A DNA stretch of 64,000 nucleotides from Onstottus_B arcticum (GTDB taxonomy: Bacteria; Acidobacteriota; Blastocatellia; UBA7656), in assembly GCA_038040485.1 (NCBI GenBank), contig JBBPIE010000034.1:15733-79732 (forward strand). The letters run 5' to 3'. Positions 27,501 through 34,556 of the stretch are shown here, one piece after another (the first letter of the stretch is position 1; every line of letters starts with the position of its first letter). The translations under genes were made by a program, and so were the position numbers. The notes beneath the pieces were generated by a model that searched no databases, had not been told where the DNA came from, and worked only from the letters and a program-made list of their open reading frames with translations.

Positions 27501-27668
27501 GGAAAGGGCCACGTCGTGATGTTTGCCAACAATCCAATGTGGCGGCATCAGACGCAGGGAAGTTTCTTCTTGTTGTTCAACGCGGCGCTGAACTACAACA
27601 ACCTGGGAGCGGGAAGGCCTGAGCCGCCTGCCCGTCCGCAACAAGCAGCGACGGGAGAGGATAAGTAG
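24558..27668 (+). CDS. Secreted M14-family zinc carboxypeptidase-like protein
   Basis: I use ATG at 24558, which has GGAGG eight bases upstream, giving 1036 residues. A long N-region leads into a signal segment (FATLLIAACAMFGVLTQSG) and a proline/lysine-rich spacer. The M14 zinc site begins with HSPETG, where His214 and Glu217 are ligands, and continues through NVIVMITPALEVDGRD and HDLHESVPFLYTS. The C-terminal half is a class-I-glutamine-amidotransferase-like fold with a run of glycines near residue 880 (eleven or so, encoded by a GGC/GGA run at about 27187-27220). It would digest peptides outside the cytoplasm. The longer open frame to 24489 lacks a ribosome site. Confidence 0.85.
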   Translation: MNSRSSSPASLKRAGSDSSRRSLVCSPGNARGLTFATLLIAACAMFGVLTQSGRAAGPHPAPQKKAKTKAAAAPVSRLNDEYTAKIKEYTTEKYFLTELVDHLPASDKVPSPDKVLGYVVGTPNKLTHTALMYKYYRELEKASPRVRVFTAPERSEEGREQLLVVVSDEANIAKLDRYKEITARLADPRKTTDAEAQQLIGEGKAIYWASGSIHSPETGSPEMLMELAYRLAVEDSPFIEAIRKNVIVMITPALEVDGRDRAVDQYNYRKANPNKQAPPLLYWGKYVAHDNNRDGLGMALALSRNQMKTFLEYHPAVLHDLHESVPFLYTSTGTGPYNAWLDPLVIDEWHVLAYHEIEQMTKRGVPGVWTHGFYDGWAPNYMFYVANGHNSIGRFYETFGGQGADTSVRSVGAQSQRDWFRPNPPLPWVKWSIRNNINMQQSGILFAINYVANQKERFLNNFYIKSKRSISKAANEGPAAWVIPGDSPRPVEAADTVNLLRLMGVEVHTTPKELEVKDQKYPAGSYIVRMDQPYSRMADMLFDTQYYNVNDPRPYDDTGWTLGALRNVKTVRVTDKAVLEAPMVLLTSDAKVKGRIAGSASTAGFIINHNTDNTLATLRYRLKDVKIVAAEDSFKIGDQQFNTGSFIIKSEGNAADLRQKLEAAVTELGVTALAVDKLPEVKTHELAVPRIAIVHTWTNTQNEGWFRIEFDRLKIPYSYISVHELRDTLNLREKYDVLIFPPVGGSAQSIVNGTPRRGEPIPWKQSDITPNFASSPDQTDDMRGGIELRGVVNLQRFIEDGGLFITITNIAQIPIDYGITTGVTIEASRLLQARGSVYNATFADRKSPIAYGYGDSLPVYFNQAPLFNVSAFPGGGFGGGGGGGGGGAAGPRPSGRGTLSDPDVIQSMPQAGTRPVQPTRPGEEGIPEEIRQFAPGLIVPPNMRPRVVLRFNSSEKDLLISGMLAGGSELAGKPAVVDVPVGKGHVVMFANNPMWRHQTQGSFFLLFNAALNYNNLGAGRPEPPARPQQAATGEDK

Positions 27669-27678
27669 GGTCAGTCAG

Positions 27679-27759
27679 GTAGTCCGTAGTCAGTAGTTCG
27701 TAGTTCGTAGTTCGTGGTTGCGGTAAGCCACTGACCACTGACCACTGACCACGGACTAC
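27679..27759. repeat. Stuttering inverted repeat before the DoxX gene
   Basis: The left side is built from GTAGTCCGTAGTCAGTAG then repeated GTAGTTC units; the right side is CCACTGACCACTGACC repeats ending ACGGACTAC. The two sides are complementary apart from G/A changes in the stutter. It sits between the M14 stop and the DoxX start. Two more of the same design are at 29636 and 54802. Confidence 0.75.
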
Positions 27760-27771
27760 AAAGGAATAACA

Positions 27772-28188
27772 ATGCGCATCCTCAAAGCCATCCTCAAGTT
27801 CTTGCTCGCAGTTTTCTTTGTGTTCGGCGGAGTCAATCATTTTCGCAACCCCAGCTTTTATCTTGGGATGATGCCGCCTTATTTGCCCTGGCATCTGCCG
27901 CTTGTCTATGTCAGTGGAGTCTTTGAGATGCTGTTTGGGTTGATGCTGATGATCCCGAAGCTTACTCGGCTAGCCGCATGGGGGCTGATCCTTCTGCTGA
28001 TCGCGATCTTCCCGGCCAACATCTATATGGCGCAACACCCCGCGCTGTTCCCCTGGACCTCGCCGACCTTTCTGTTGATCAGACTGCCGCTTCAGCTCGT
28101 GTTGCTCGGGTGCGCCTACTGGTTCACAAGACCCGAGCGCGGCGCGCAAACTCAAGAGCCGGCAGGCGGCGCGGCAAGTTCCGCGTAA
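27772..28188 (+). CDS. DoxX-family membrane protein
   Basis: A 138-residue protein with four hydrophobic helices and the conserved DoxX phrases FFVFGGVNHFRNPSFYLGMM and GVFEMLFGLMLMIPKLTRLA. AAGGAATAACA precedes the ATG. DoxX proteins are membrane subunits or partners of quinone- or sulfur-redox enzymes in some organisms, but in most bacteria their function is not known. It is on the same strand as the M14 gene, 103 bases after it, with a hairpin between them. Confidence 0.8.
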   Translation: MRILKAILKFLLAVFFVFGGVNHFRNPSFYLGMMPPYLPWHLPLVYVSGVFEMLFGLMLMIPKLTRLAAWGLILLLIAIFPANIYMAQHPALFPWTSPTFLLIRLPLQLVLLGCAYWFTRPERGAQTQEPAGGAASSA

Positions 28189-28390
28189 CTCACACCCTTC
28201 GCCTCTCGTATCTGAAGTTTGAACCTGATTTCATCTGGCGAAGCCGGCTGGTGTATTCTTTATGTGGTTGGACAGTTTGCCCGCACGAAGCCGTGAGACT
28301 CGAATATGGAGACATGATTGCACCGCTAGTCCCTACACTCACCAAGATCGGTATCTGCGAATCGAGCAGCGGGCAGACAACAAACTAACG

Positions 28391-29638
28391 ATGGGCCTTA
28401 ATAGACAGCACAACCTCACAATCAACTTTCGCCGCAAGTTTGCCGCGAGCGGTTTCTTGATCTGCTTGATGGGAGCTGTGGCTTTGGTTTCTGCCTGTAA
28501 GAGCGGCTATCCGGTTGCCGCCAAGAACGCGGCCGGCGACGCCAGGGAAGCGCGGCTGGTGAAAATCGCTCGAGTAACGGAAGTGCCGATGGAGCGCGTG
28601 GTGACTGTCACTGGGACGCTGGCTGCTTACGATCAGGCTACGGTCAGCGCGAAAGTGCCGGGCCGGATTCAGACGATTGCGGTCGACCTTGGATCGGTGG
28701 TGAAGCAGGGTCAAATGATTGCACAGCTCGATCCTCAAGACTACAAGCTTCGGTTGCAGCAGGCCGAAGCCGCGCTTGCCCAGGCTCGCGCTCGCGTCGG
28801 TTTGTCGCCCGACGGGAAAGACGACCGCATCGACGCCGAACAAACCGGCACAGTCCGCCAGGCTCGCGCGGTGTGGGATGACGCGAAGCTCAAACGCGAG
28901 CGCGCCGCTTCCCTGCTCGCTCAAGGGGTAATCGCGCAAGCACAACTAGACACCGCCGACTCCGACTTGAAAGTCGCGATGAGCCGCTATCAGGATGCGA
29001 TCGAGGAGATCCGCAATCGCCAGGCGCTTGTCGGGCAGCGCCGCTCGGAGCTTGAAATAGCGCGCCAGCAACTGGCCGACTGCGCGATCTACGCGCCGTT
29101 CGCCGGAGTCGTGCAAGAGAAGCGAGCGAGCGTCGGCGAGTACCTTGCACCCGGAACTCCGGTGGTCAATGTCGTTCGAATGGATCCGCTGCGATTGCGC
29201 GCGGAAGTCCCCGAGCGCGAGGCTCGCAACGTGATCTCCGGCCAACCGGTTCGTTTGACCGTCGAAGGGGATCCAAACGTCTACACCGGACGAATCGTGC
29301 GGTTGAGCCCAACTATCACCGCACAAAACCGGATACTGATCGTCGAAGCCGAGGTCCGCAACAACGGCAGCTTGCGGCCGGGTTCGTTTGCGCGCGCGGA
29401 CATAGTGGCCGACGATAAGACCGTCGCCGCGGCTGTGCCGACAAACGCGATCGTCAGCTTTGCCGGAATCGACAAAGTCATTACCATTCAGGACGGCAAA
29501 GCGCTGGAGAAACCAATCACCACCGGGCGCGTGTCCGGCGAGTGGACTGAGATTCTGTCGGGCATAAACGCCGGCGAAATGGTTGTCGTCAGCCCGGGCA
29601 ACCTGCAATCGGGTCAGCCGGTGGTAGTGACAGAGTGA
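28391..29638 (+). CDS. RND efflux periplasmic adaptor (membrane fusion lipoprotein)
   Basis: From ATG at 28391 the product is 415 residues. The N-terminus ends in a lipobox (LVSAC at about residue 32-36), so it is probably a lipoprotein. Then come the barrel-sandwich/lipoyl half (VTGTLAAYDQATVSAKVPGR), a coiled-coil hairpin rich in Ala, Gln and Glu, and the beta-barrel domain (AIYAPFAGVVQEKRASVGEY). Together with the next gene it forms the first two parts of a tripartite efflux pump. No outer-membrane channel gene is adjacent. Confidence 0.92.
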   Translation: MGLNRQHNLTINFRRKFAASGFLICLMGAVALVSACKSGYPVAAKNAAGDAREARLVKIARVTEVPMERVVTVTGTLAAYDQATVSAKVPGRIQTIAVDLGSVVKQGQMIAQLDPQDYKLRLQQAEAALAQARARVGLSPDGKDDRIDAEQTGTVRQARAVWDDAKLKRERAASLLAQGVIAQAQLDTADSDLKVAMSRYQDAIEEIRNRQALVGQRRSELEIARQQLADCAIYAPFAGVVQEKRASVGEYLAPGTPVVNVVRMDPLRLRAEVPEREARNVISGQPVRLTVEGDPNVYTGRIVRLSPTITAQNRILIVEAEVRNNGSLRPGSFARADIVADDKTVAAAVPTNAIVSFAGIDKVITIQDGKALEKPITTGRVSGEWTEILSGINAGEMVVVSPGNLQSGQPVVVTE

Positions 29639-29740
29639 TTCGTGATTCGTGATTCGTGAATCGTGATGCGTGACCGTAATCCGTGACAGAACTCCTGCGA
29701 GTTCACGGATCACGCATCACGCATCACGAATCACGCATCA
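29636..29740. repeat. Stuttering inverted repeat between adaptor and permease genes
   Basis: The left side repeats GATTCGT-G units (TGATTCGTGATTCGTG), the right side repeats CACGCATCACGCATCACG and ends CACGCATCA. They are complementary over about 40 bases. The left arm overlaps the stop codon of the adaptor gene and the right arm ends nine bases before the permease start, so the ribosome site of the permease would lie next to a hairpin. Confidence 0.8.
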
Positions 29741-29748
29741 GAAGTCTT

Positions 29749-32700
29749 ATGCAAAAGCTTGCAGAAATTTGTATCAAGCGGCCGGTGTTTGCGGCGATGA
29801 TCATCCTCGCGCTGGTCGTCGTCGGCGCGGCCAGCTACTTCCGGTTGGGCGTTGATCGCTTCCCTTCCGTAGACCTCCCCACCGTCAGCGTGCGCACGTC
29901 GCTGCCCGGTGGCTCGCCCGAAGAGGTCGAGAGCGAGGTTTCGCAAAAGATCGAAGAGGTGGTCAACACCGTCGAAGGCATTCAGGAACTGCGCTCGGTC
30001 TCGAATCAGGGAAGCTCGTTTGTCATGGCGACCTTCGGCCTTGATCGCGACATCGACGTAGCCGCTCAGGATGTGCGCGATCGCGTCGCGACCGTTGTTC
30101 GCGATCTTCCGCGAGACGTGGATCCGCCGATCGTCGCCAAGTTCAACAACGACTCATCTCCGGTAATGACCGTCGCGCTTTCCGCCGATCGCCCGATCCG
30201 CGAGCTGACCGAGCTTGCCGAAAAGCTTGTGAAGGTCCAGGTCGAACGCGCGGAGGGCGTCGGCCAAGTGGACGTAAACGGCGGGCTCAGCCGCGCCATC
30301 AGTGTGTGGATCGACCCCGACAGGCTTACGGCTTATCAGATTCCGATCACTGCGGTTCGAAACGCGATCGTGCGCCAGAACGCCGACGCGCCTGGTGGTA
30401 ACGTGACTTCGGGGTCGCGCGAGCAGATGCTTCGCACGATGGGCCGCGTTGCAGACCCGAACATCTTCAACGACCTGGTCGTGAGTACCATCAACGGAGC
30501 GCCGGTTCGAATTCGCGATATCGGCTACGCCGAAGACGGCACCAAAGAGCAGCGCAGGCTGGCTCGGCTGAATGGCGTGCCAACCGTCACACTTGAAATT
30601 CGCCGCCAGTCGGGAGCTAACACAATAGAAGTCATAGAAGCCACAAAGGCCGGGCTTGCTCGCGTGGCGCCACAGCTTCCAAGCGACGTCAGGATGGAAG
30701 TGATCCAGGATCAGTCGCGCTACATCTACGCTGCGCTGAACGAGATCAGCATTCACCTGATCCTGGGAAGCATCCTCGCCTGTCTGGTGGTCTTTCTCTT
30801 TGTCAGAAGCTGGCGCTCGACGGTGATCGCGGGCGTTGCGATCCCGGCTTCGGTGATTTCGACGTTCGGGATGATGCGCGCACTCGACTTCACGCTGAAC
30901 AGCGTGACGATGCTTGCGCTTGTGCTGATGGTCGGCATCGTTATCGACGACGCGATCGTGGTGCTCGAAAACATCTATCGCTTCGTCGAAGAGAAGAAGA
31001 TGAGGCCCTTCGAAGCGGCGCGAGCCGCAACCGCCGAGATCGGGCTTGCGGTCATGGCGACAACGTTTAGTCTTGTGGTCATCTTTGTGCCCGTCTCTTT
31101 CATGTCGAGCGTATCGGGCCGCTTCCTTTATCAGTTCGGCATAACCGCCGCGGTCGCAATACTGGTGAGCCTGGTTGTCTCTTTCACGCTTACTCCTATG
31201 ATGAGCGCGCGCTTGTTGAAGGCCTCGGACGCGAGCGCACACGACGTCGCAAAGTCGCGAGCCGGATTCTACCGTTTGATCGATCGCACCTACACCGCGA
31301 TGCTGCGGTTTGCGATGCAGCACCGCCTCAGCGTAGCCGTGATCGCGATTCTGGTAGTCCTCTCATCGGTTCCGCTCTACAAAGTTGTGAAGCAAGACTA
31401 CCTGCCGAGTGACGTGGATGAATCCGAGTTCGACGTGAGCGTCAATGCGAATGAAGGCACCAGCTTTCAGGCGATGGAAGAAGTGATGCGCTCGGTAGAG
31501 AAAGATCTGATGTCTACGCCGGGGGTGCAGATCGTGCTGGCTTCGTCGGGCGGCGGCTTCAACGGTAACGTGAATCAAGGTGGCGCCTACGTGCGGATCG
31601 TTCCGATCGAGGAACGGAGTTTCTCAATCAGCCGGCTGCTGCGCGGGATCATTCACGCGCGTCCGCTGGAAGCATTCAGAGGCAACTACTCGCAGAGGGA
31701 GGTGATGCAGGAGATACGCTCCCGATTGCGCAAGTACAAGGACCTTCGCACAAGCGTTCGAAACGCCCGGTCGTTTAACATCGGCGGCGGCGGTTCGGAA
31801 ATCGACTTCAACCTGCGCGGACCCGACCTGGAAGCGCTTGCGGCCTACGCCGAGCAGCTTCGCCAGAAGGCTCCGCAACTTGGCATCATGGACGCCGATA
31901 CTACTCTGAGGCTGGACAAGCCAGTGCTGAAGGTTGAGATAGACCGGACGCGCGCGGCCGATCTTGGAGTCTCGACCGACGACATAGCTTCGGCGCTTCG
32001 GTTGATGGTCGGCGGAGACCAACGAGTCTCGCGATTTCGGGATGAGAAGGTAAACGAAGACTATGACGTGCAGCTTCGGTTGATCAACGGCGCGCGAAAC
32101 GATGCGGCTTCGATCTCGCGGCTGTACGTGCCCCGGCAGAACGGCGAACTCGCGCGATTGGATAATCTTGTCAAGATCGTGGCTTCGCTGACGGCTTCGC
32201 GAATCGATCGTTTGGATCGCCAGCGGCAGGTGAGCTTGCGCGCGTCGGTAGCTCCGGGCTATGGATTAGCTGACCGGTTGGAAGCGCTTCGAAACGAAGT
32301 TAAAGCGATGAACTTGCCGGCGGCCTACACGACCAGCGTGTCGGGCCGTGCCCGAGAGCTCGAGCGGACCTTCACCGAATTCATCTGGGCGTTCCTGCTG
32401 TCGGTCATCTTCATGTACATGATCCTCGCGTCTCAGTTCGAGAGCGTAGTTCACCCGTTGACGATCTTGCTTTCGCTGCCGATCTCGATTCCGTTTGCGC
32501 TGTTCTCGTTATGGGCGACTTCGAACACGCTGAACCTGTATTCGGCGCTTGGGATACTGGTGCTGTTCGGCGTAGTCAAAAAGAACGCAATCCTGCAGAT
32601 CGATCACATGAACAACCTGCGGCGGGAGGGGATGGAGCGGATGCCGGCTATCATGCAAGCCAACCGCGATCGACTGCGTCCGATTTTGATGACGACGCTC

Positions 32701-33021
32701 GCGCTGGTCGCAGGGATGATGCCGCTTGCGCTGGGGACCGGCCCGGGTGCCGACGAGCGCCGCGCCATCGCGGTAGTCGTGATCGGCGGCCAGACGTTGT
32801 CGCTGCTGTTGACGCTGATCGTCACGCCTGTCGCCTATTCTCTGTTCGACGATATGAGCGCGACCTCGGCGTGGAGGTGGCTTGCAGCACGGGCTTACGC
32901 GATGACGCACCCATTCAGGCGACGTGTTTTGCCCGGGGTCGCCACTCGCCGCTCGGCTTCGCGAGAGATGGATGCGAAGGCTGATGAAGAGGTAAAGGTC
33001 GGCGCCGGCACCGGAGATTAG
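29749..33021 (+). CDS. RND efflux permease (HAE1 family)
   Basis: From ATG at 29749 the product is 1090 residues, the usual size for AcrB-like HAE1 pumps. The N-terminus MQKLAEICIKRPVFAAMIIL, the twelve-helix layout with two large periplasmic loops, and the charged TM4 motif VIDDAIVVLENIYR are all present. The C-terminal half has VVKKNAILQIDHMNN and TTLALVAGMMPLALGTGPGA. It pumps hydrophobic compounds using the proton gradient. It partners the adaptor 110 bases upstream. A second, broken copy of its 3' end lies at 33416. Confidence 0.93.
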   Translation: MQKLAEICIKRPVFAAMIILALVVVGAASYFRLGVDRFPSVDLPTVSVRTSLPGGSPEEVESEVSQKIEEVVNTVEGIQELRSVSNQGSSFVMATFGLDRDIDVAAQDVRDRVATVVRDLPRDVDPPIVAKFNNDSSPVMTVALSADRPIRELTELAEKLVKVQVERAEGVGQVDVNGGLSRAISVWIDPDRLTAYQIPITAVRNAIVRQNADAPGGNVTSGSREQMLRTMGRVADPNIFNDLVVSTINGAPVRIRDIGYAEDGTKEQRRLARLNGVPTVTLEIRRQSGANTIEVIEATKAGLARVAPQLPSDVRMEVIQDQSRYIYAALNEISIHLILGSILACLVVFLFVRSWRSTVIAGVAIPASVISTFGMMRALDFTLNSVTMLALVLMVGIVIDDAIVVLENIYRFVEEKKMRPFEAARAATAEIGLAVMATTFSLVVIFVPVSFMSSVSGRFLYQFGITAAVAILVSLVVSFTLTPMMSARLLKASDASAHDVAKSRAGFYRLIDRTYTAMLRFAMQHRLSVAVIAILVVLSSVPLYKVVKQDYLPSDVDESEFDVSVNANEGTSFQAMEEVMRSVEKDLMSTPGVQIVLASSGGGFNGNVNQGGAYVRIVPIEERSFSISRLLRGIIHARPLEAFRGNYSQREVMQEIRSRLRKYKDLRTSVRNARSFNIGGGGSEIDFNLRGPDLEALAAYAEQLRQKAPQLGIMDADTTLRLDKPVLKVEIDRTRAADLGVSTDDIASALRLMVGGDQRVSRFRDEKVNEDYDVQLRLINGARNDAASISRLYVPRQNGELARLDNLVKIVASLTASRIDRLDRQRQVSLRASVAPGYGLADRLEALRNEVKAMNLPAAYTTSVSGRARELERTFTEFIWAFLLSVIFMYMILASQFESVVHPLTILLSLPISIPFALFSLWATSNTLNLYSALGILVLFGVVKKNAILQIDHMNNLRREGMERMPAIMQANRDRLRPILMTTLALVAGMMPLALGTGPGADERRAIAVVVIGGQTLSLLLTLIVTPVAYSLFDDMSATSAWRWLAARAYAMTHPFRRRVLPGVATRRSASREMDAKADEEVKVGAGTGD

Positions 33022-33035
33022 GTACCCGCATTCCA

Positions 33036-33142
33036 TTAACCGAGGATTACGCGAAGCGCTTTTTCAACTGCTTTGCGGTCCGCGTCCGAAAGCGCACCAC
33101 GCTTACACTCAGCACGACATCGCCGAACTTATAGTTCGTCAT
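33036..33142 (-). pseudogene. Collapsed PemK/MazF-type toxin
   Basis: An ATG at 33142 opens MTNYKFGDVVL, the classic start of PemK toxins. It is followed almost at once, but in another reading frame, by ALSDADRKAVEKALRVILG and a stop at 33036, the classic PemK C-terminus. The central 70 or so residues are deleted and the frame is shifted, so the original frame stops at 33047. The ATG overlaps the end of the antitoxin gene by 14 bases, which is the usual operon arrangement. Confidence 0.7.
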
Positions 33143-33323
33143 ACGCCGAGTCCGCATCGTTGTCCCATACTCGCCGGAATGCGTCTTCTGAAAGACTGGC
33201 TGCTGCGTGAGTCAAGCGGCGATCCTCATCCCGACGACTCAGGAAGTCAACGAAGTCCTCTACCTCTGCTTGCCGGTCAGGCGGTAGCTGGCGGATCTTC
33301 TTAATAAGGGTTTGTTGCTGCAT
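33129..33323 (-). CDS. DUF2281-type antitoxin (partner of a dead PemK toxin)
   Basis: A 64-residue protein beginning with LIKKIRQLPPDRQAEVEDFV, the signature of DUF2281/VapB-like antitoxins. It is intact, while its toxin partner downstream is reduced to two fused ends. The protein may therefore be an orphan antitoxin able to counter related toxins elsewhere in the genome; that is inference. Confidence 0.75.
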   Translation of the reverse strand: MQQQTLIKKIRQLPPDRQAEVEDFVDFLSRRDEDRRLTHAAASLSEDAFRRVWDNDADSAYDEL

Positions 33324-33415
33324 ATTGCGTCGTCCTCAATTCGCGCTCATCTTGTCCTGTATGTTCGTCAGAACAGTATAAGGAACGAGAGCGCTTGAGC
33401 AAGTCTGAAGGTTCT

Positions 33416-33562
33416 TGCGACTCGCTGTTGACATTGATCGTGACTCCTGTGGCGTATTCGTTGTTTGACGACTGTCCGCGACGTCAGCGTGGAGTCGACT
33501 TGCAGCACGGGGTTATGCGCTGACGCACCCATTCAGACGCAGGGTTTTGCCTCGGAGCGCAA
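33416..33562 (+). pseudogene. Remnant of a second RND permease 3' end
   Basis: About 140 bases match 32805-32945 inside the RND gene at roughly 80 percent by eye. Translated pieces read LLTLIVTPVAYSLFDD, then after a small indel LAARGYALTHPFRRRVLP, compared with LLTLIVTPVAYSLFDD and LAARAYAMTHPFRRRVLP in the intact gene. No upstream permease sequence is attached. It is the last trace of a tandem copy or of a deletion event. Confidence 0.8.
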
Positions 33563-33953
33563 CTGCATCGCTGAAAAATGCCAGACCAACGATCAGGCCA
33601 TTTATCAAAGCGGCGATCTCGTTGACCGCATCTGCCAAAGCGTGTTCGACGGTGGGCCCAGTGAAGGGAAAAATGATGAAACCGACGATCAGTGAAGTAA
33701 GGTAGAGCCAAGCCGCCCAGCGTTTGAGGAATAGCAGACCTATTGAACCAACGAACGCACAAAGCAAGAAGGGAATCGTTATGATCAGGAGAGCAACCTC
33801 GCGAAGTGCGAGGTCTCCTGCCGCATCTGCGGTCCGCCAGTCCCGTAGAGGAGCAGGCAAACTGCTCTCAAGCAAGAACGACAAAGCTATCCCCAATGCC
33901 ACAAATGTCCACTCAAGGACAACGCAAATCCGAAGAACTGTCGTTGAACGCAT
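33513..33953 (-). CDS. Four-helix membrane protein of unknown function
   Basis: From ATG at 33953 the product is 146 residues with four hydrophobic helices (CVVLEWTFVALGIALSFLLE, LLIITIPFLLCAFVGSIGLL, AAWLYLTSLIVGFIIFPF, AALINGLIVGLAFFSDAVAL). Its last 15 or so codons run antisense through the RND remnant, so the C-terminus was probably acquired when that debris arrived. No family recognised. Confidence 0.5.
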   Translation of the reverse strand: MRSTTVLRICVVLEWTFVALGIALSFLLESSLPAPLRDWRTADAAGDLALREVALLIITIPFLLCAFVGSIGLLFLKRWAAWLYLTSLIVGFIIFPFTGPTVEHALADAVNEIAALINGLIVGLAFFSDAVALRGKTLRLNGCVSA

Positions 33954-33985
33954 GGCAACAACCTTTTCCGCGTGCGTTAATGAAC

Positions 33986-34510
33986 TCATCCAACAGCAAC
34001 TGTAGCGGCCGCTGAATCGTTGTACATCATGACAACCAGATACCATCCCAGCATTACAATTAGGGGCAACTCCGAAATTGCCGCGGCGCTCGGCTTGATC
34101 TCAACGGTGGCAGAAATGTGTATCAATCCAGCAGTCTCGAACTCGACCAACGTCTCTCCGGACTCCGTCTTGAACTCCAACCTGGTTTGCCAGAAGTTTG
34201 TATTGGCCAGGATTTTTCTGCCGTCCGGGAATTCCAATGTACCGCCTCCGCTCCAGGTGTTGTTTCTGAAGACTGCTATCTCATCGCTTGCTCCACAAGT
34301 CCGAACCGTAACGCTGGTTTGCCAGAAGCCGACTCGCTTAAACGTCCAACAGCCATCTGCGCTTTCAGCAGTTGCGAATGAACCGAAGGAACTTCTGAAG
34401 TGCAAGGAGGCCACCAATTCATCAGCCGAGCGCAACTCATAGTGCATCTTAAGCGCGCCAGGCTGAACCCACTTCAGCGGTCTGTTGATTGGGTCGGATA
34501 TTTTTCTCAT
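33986..34510 (-). CDS. Conserved protein of unknown function with C-terminal membrane helix
   Basis: A 174-residue protein made of beta strands rich in Phe, Trp and Gly (KWVQPGALKMHYELRSADEL, SADGCWTFKRVGFWQT, WSGGGTLEFPDGRKI). A hydrophobic helix lies near the C-terminus (LPLIVMLGWYLVVMMY). The layout resembles tubby/LURP-like beta barrels with a C-terminal anchor, but I cannot confirm that. It is 50 bases downstream of the hsdR stop on the same strand. Confidence 0.55.
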   Translation of the reverse strand: MRKISDPINRPLKWVQPGALKMHYELRSADELVASLHFRSSFGSFATAESADGCWTFKRVGFWQTSVTVRTCGASDEIAVFRNNTWSGGGTLEFPDGRKILANTNFWQTRLEFKTESGETLVEFETAGLIHISATVEIKPSAAAISELPLIVMLGWYLVVMMYNDSAAATVAVG

Positions 34511-34556
34511 CTTGTCCTCTCAAACTGACGAATCAGGATTAGGTGTTTGCAATTTT

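Noticed and set aside
30154..31323. Minus-strand frame of 389 codons
   Set aside because: Antisense to the RND permease; His/Arg-rich with no family signal.
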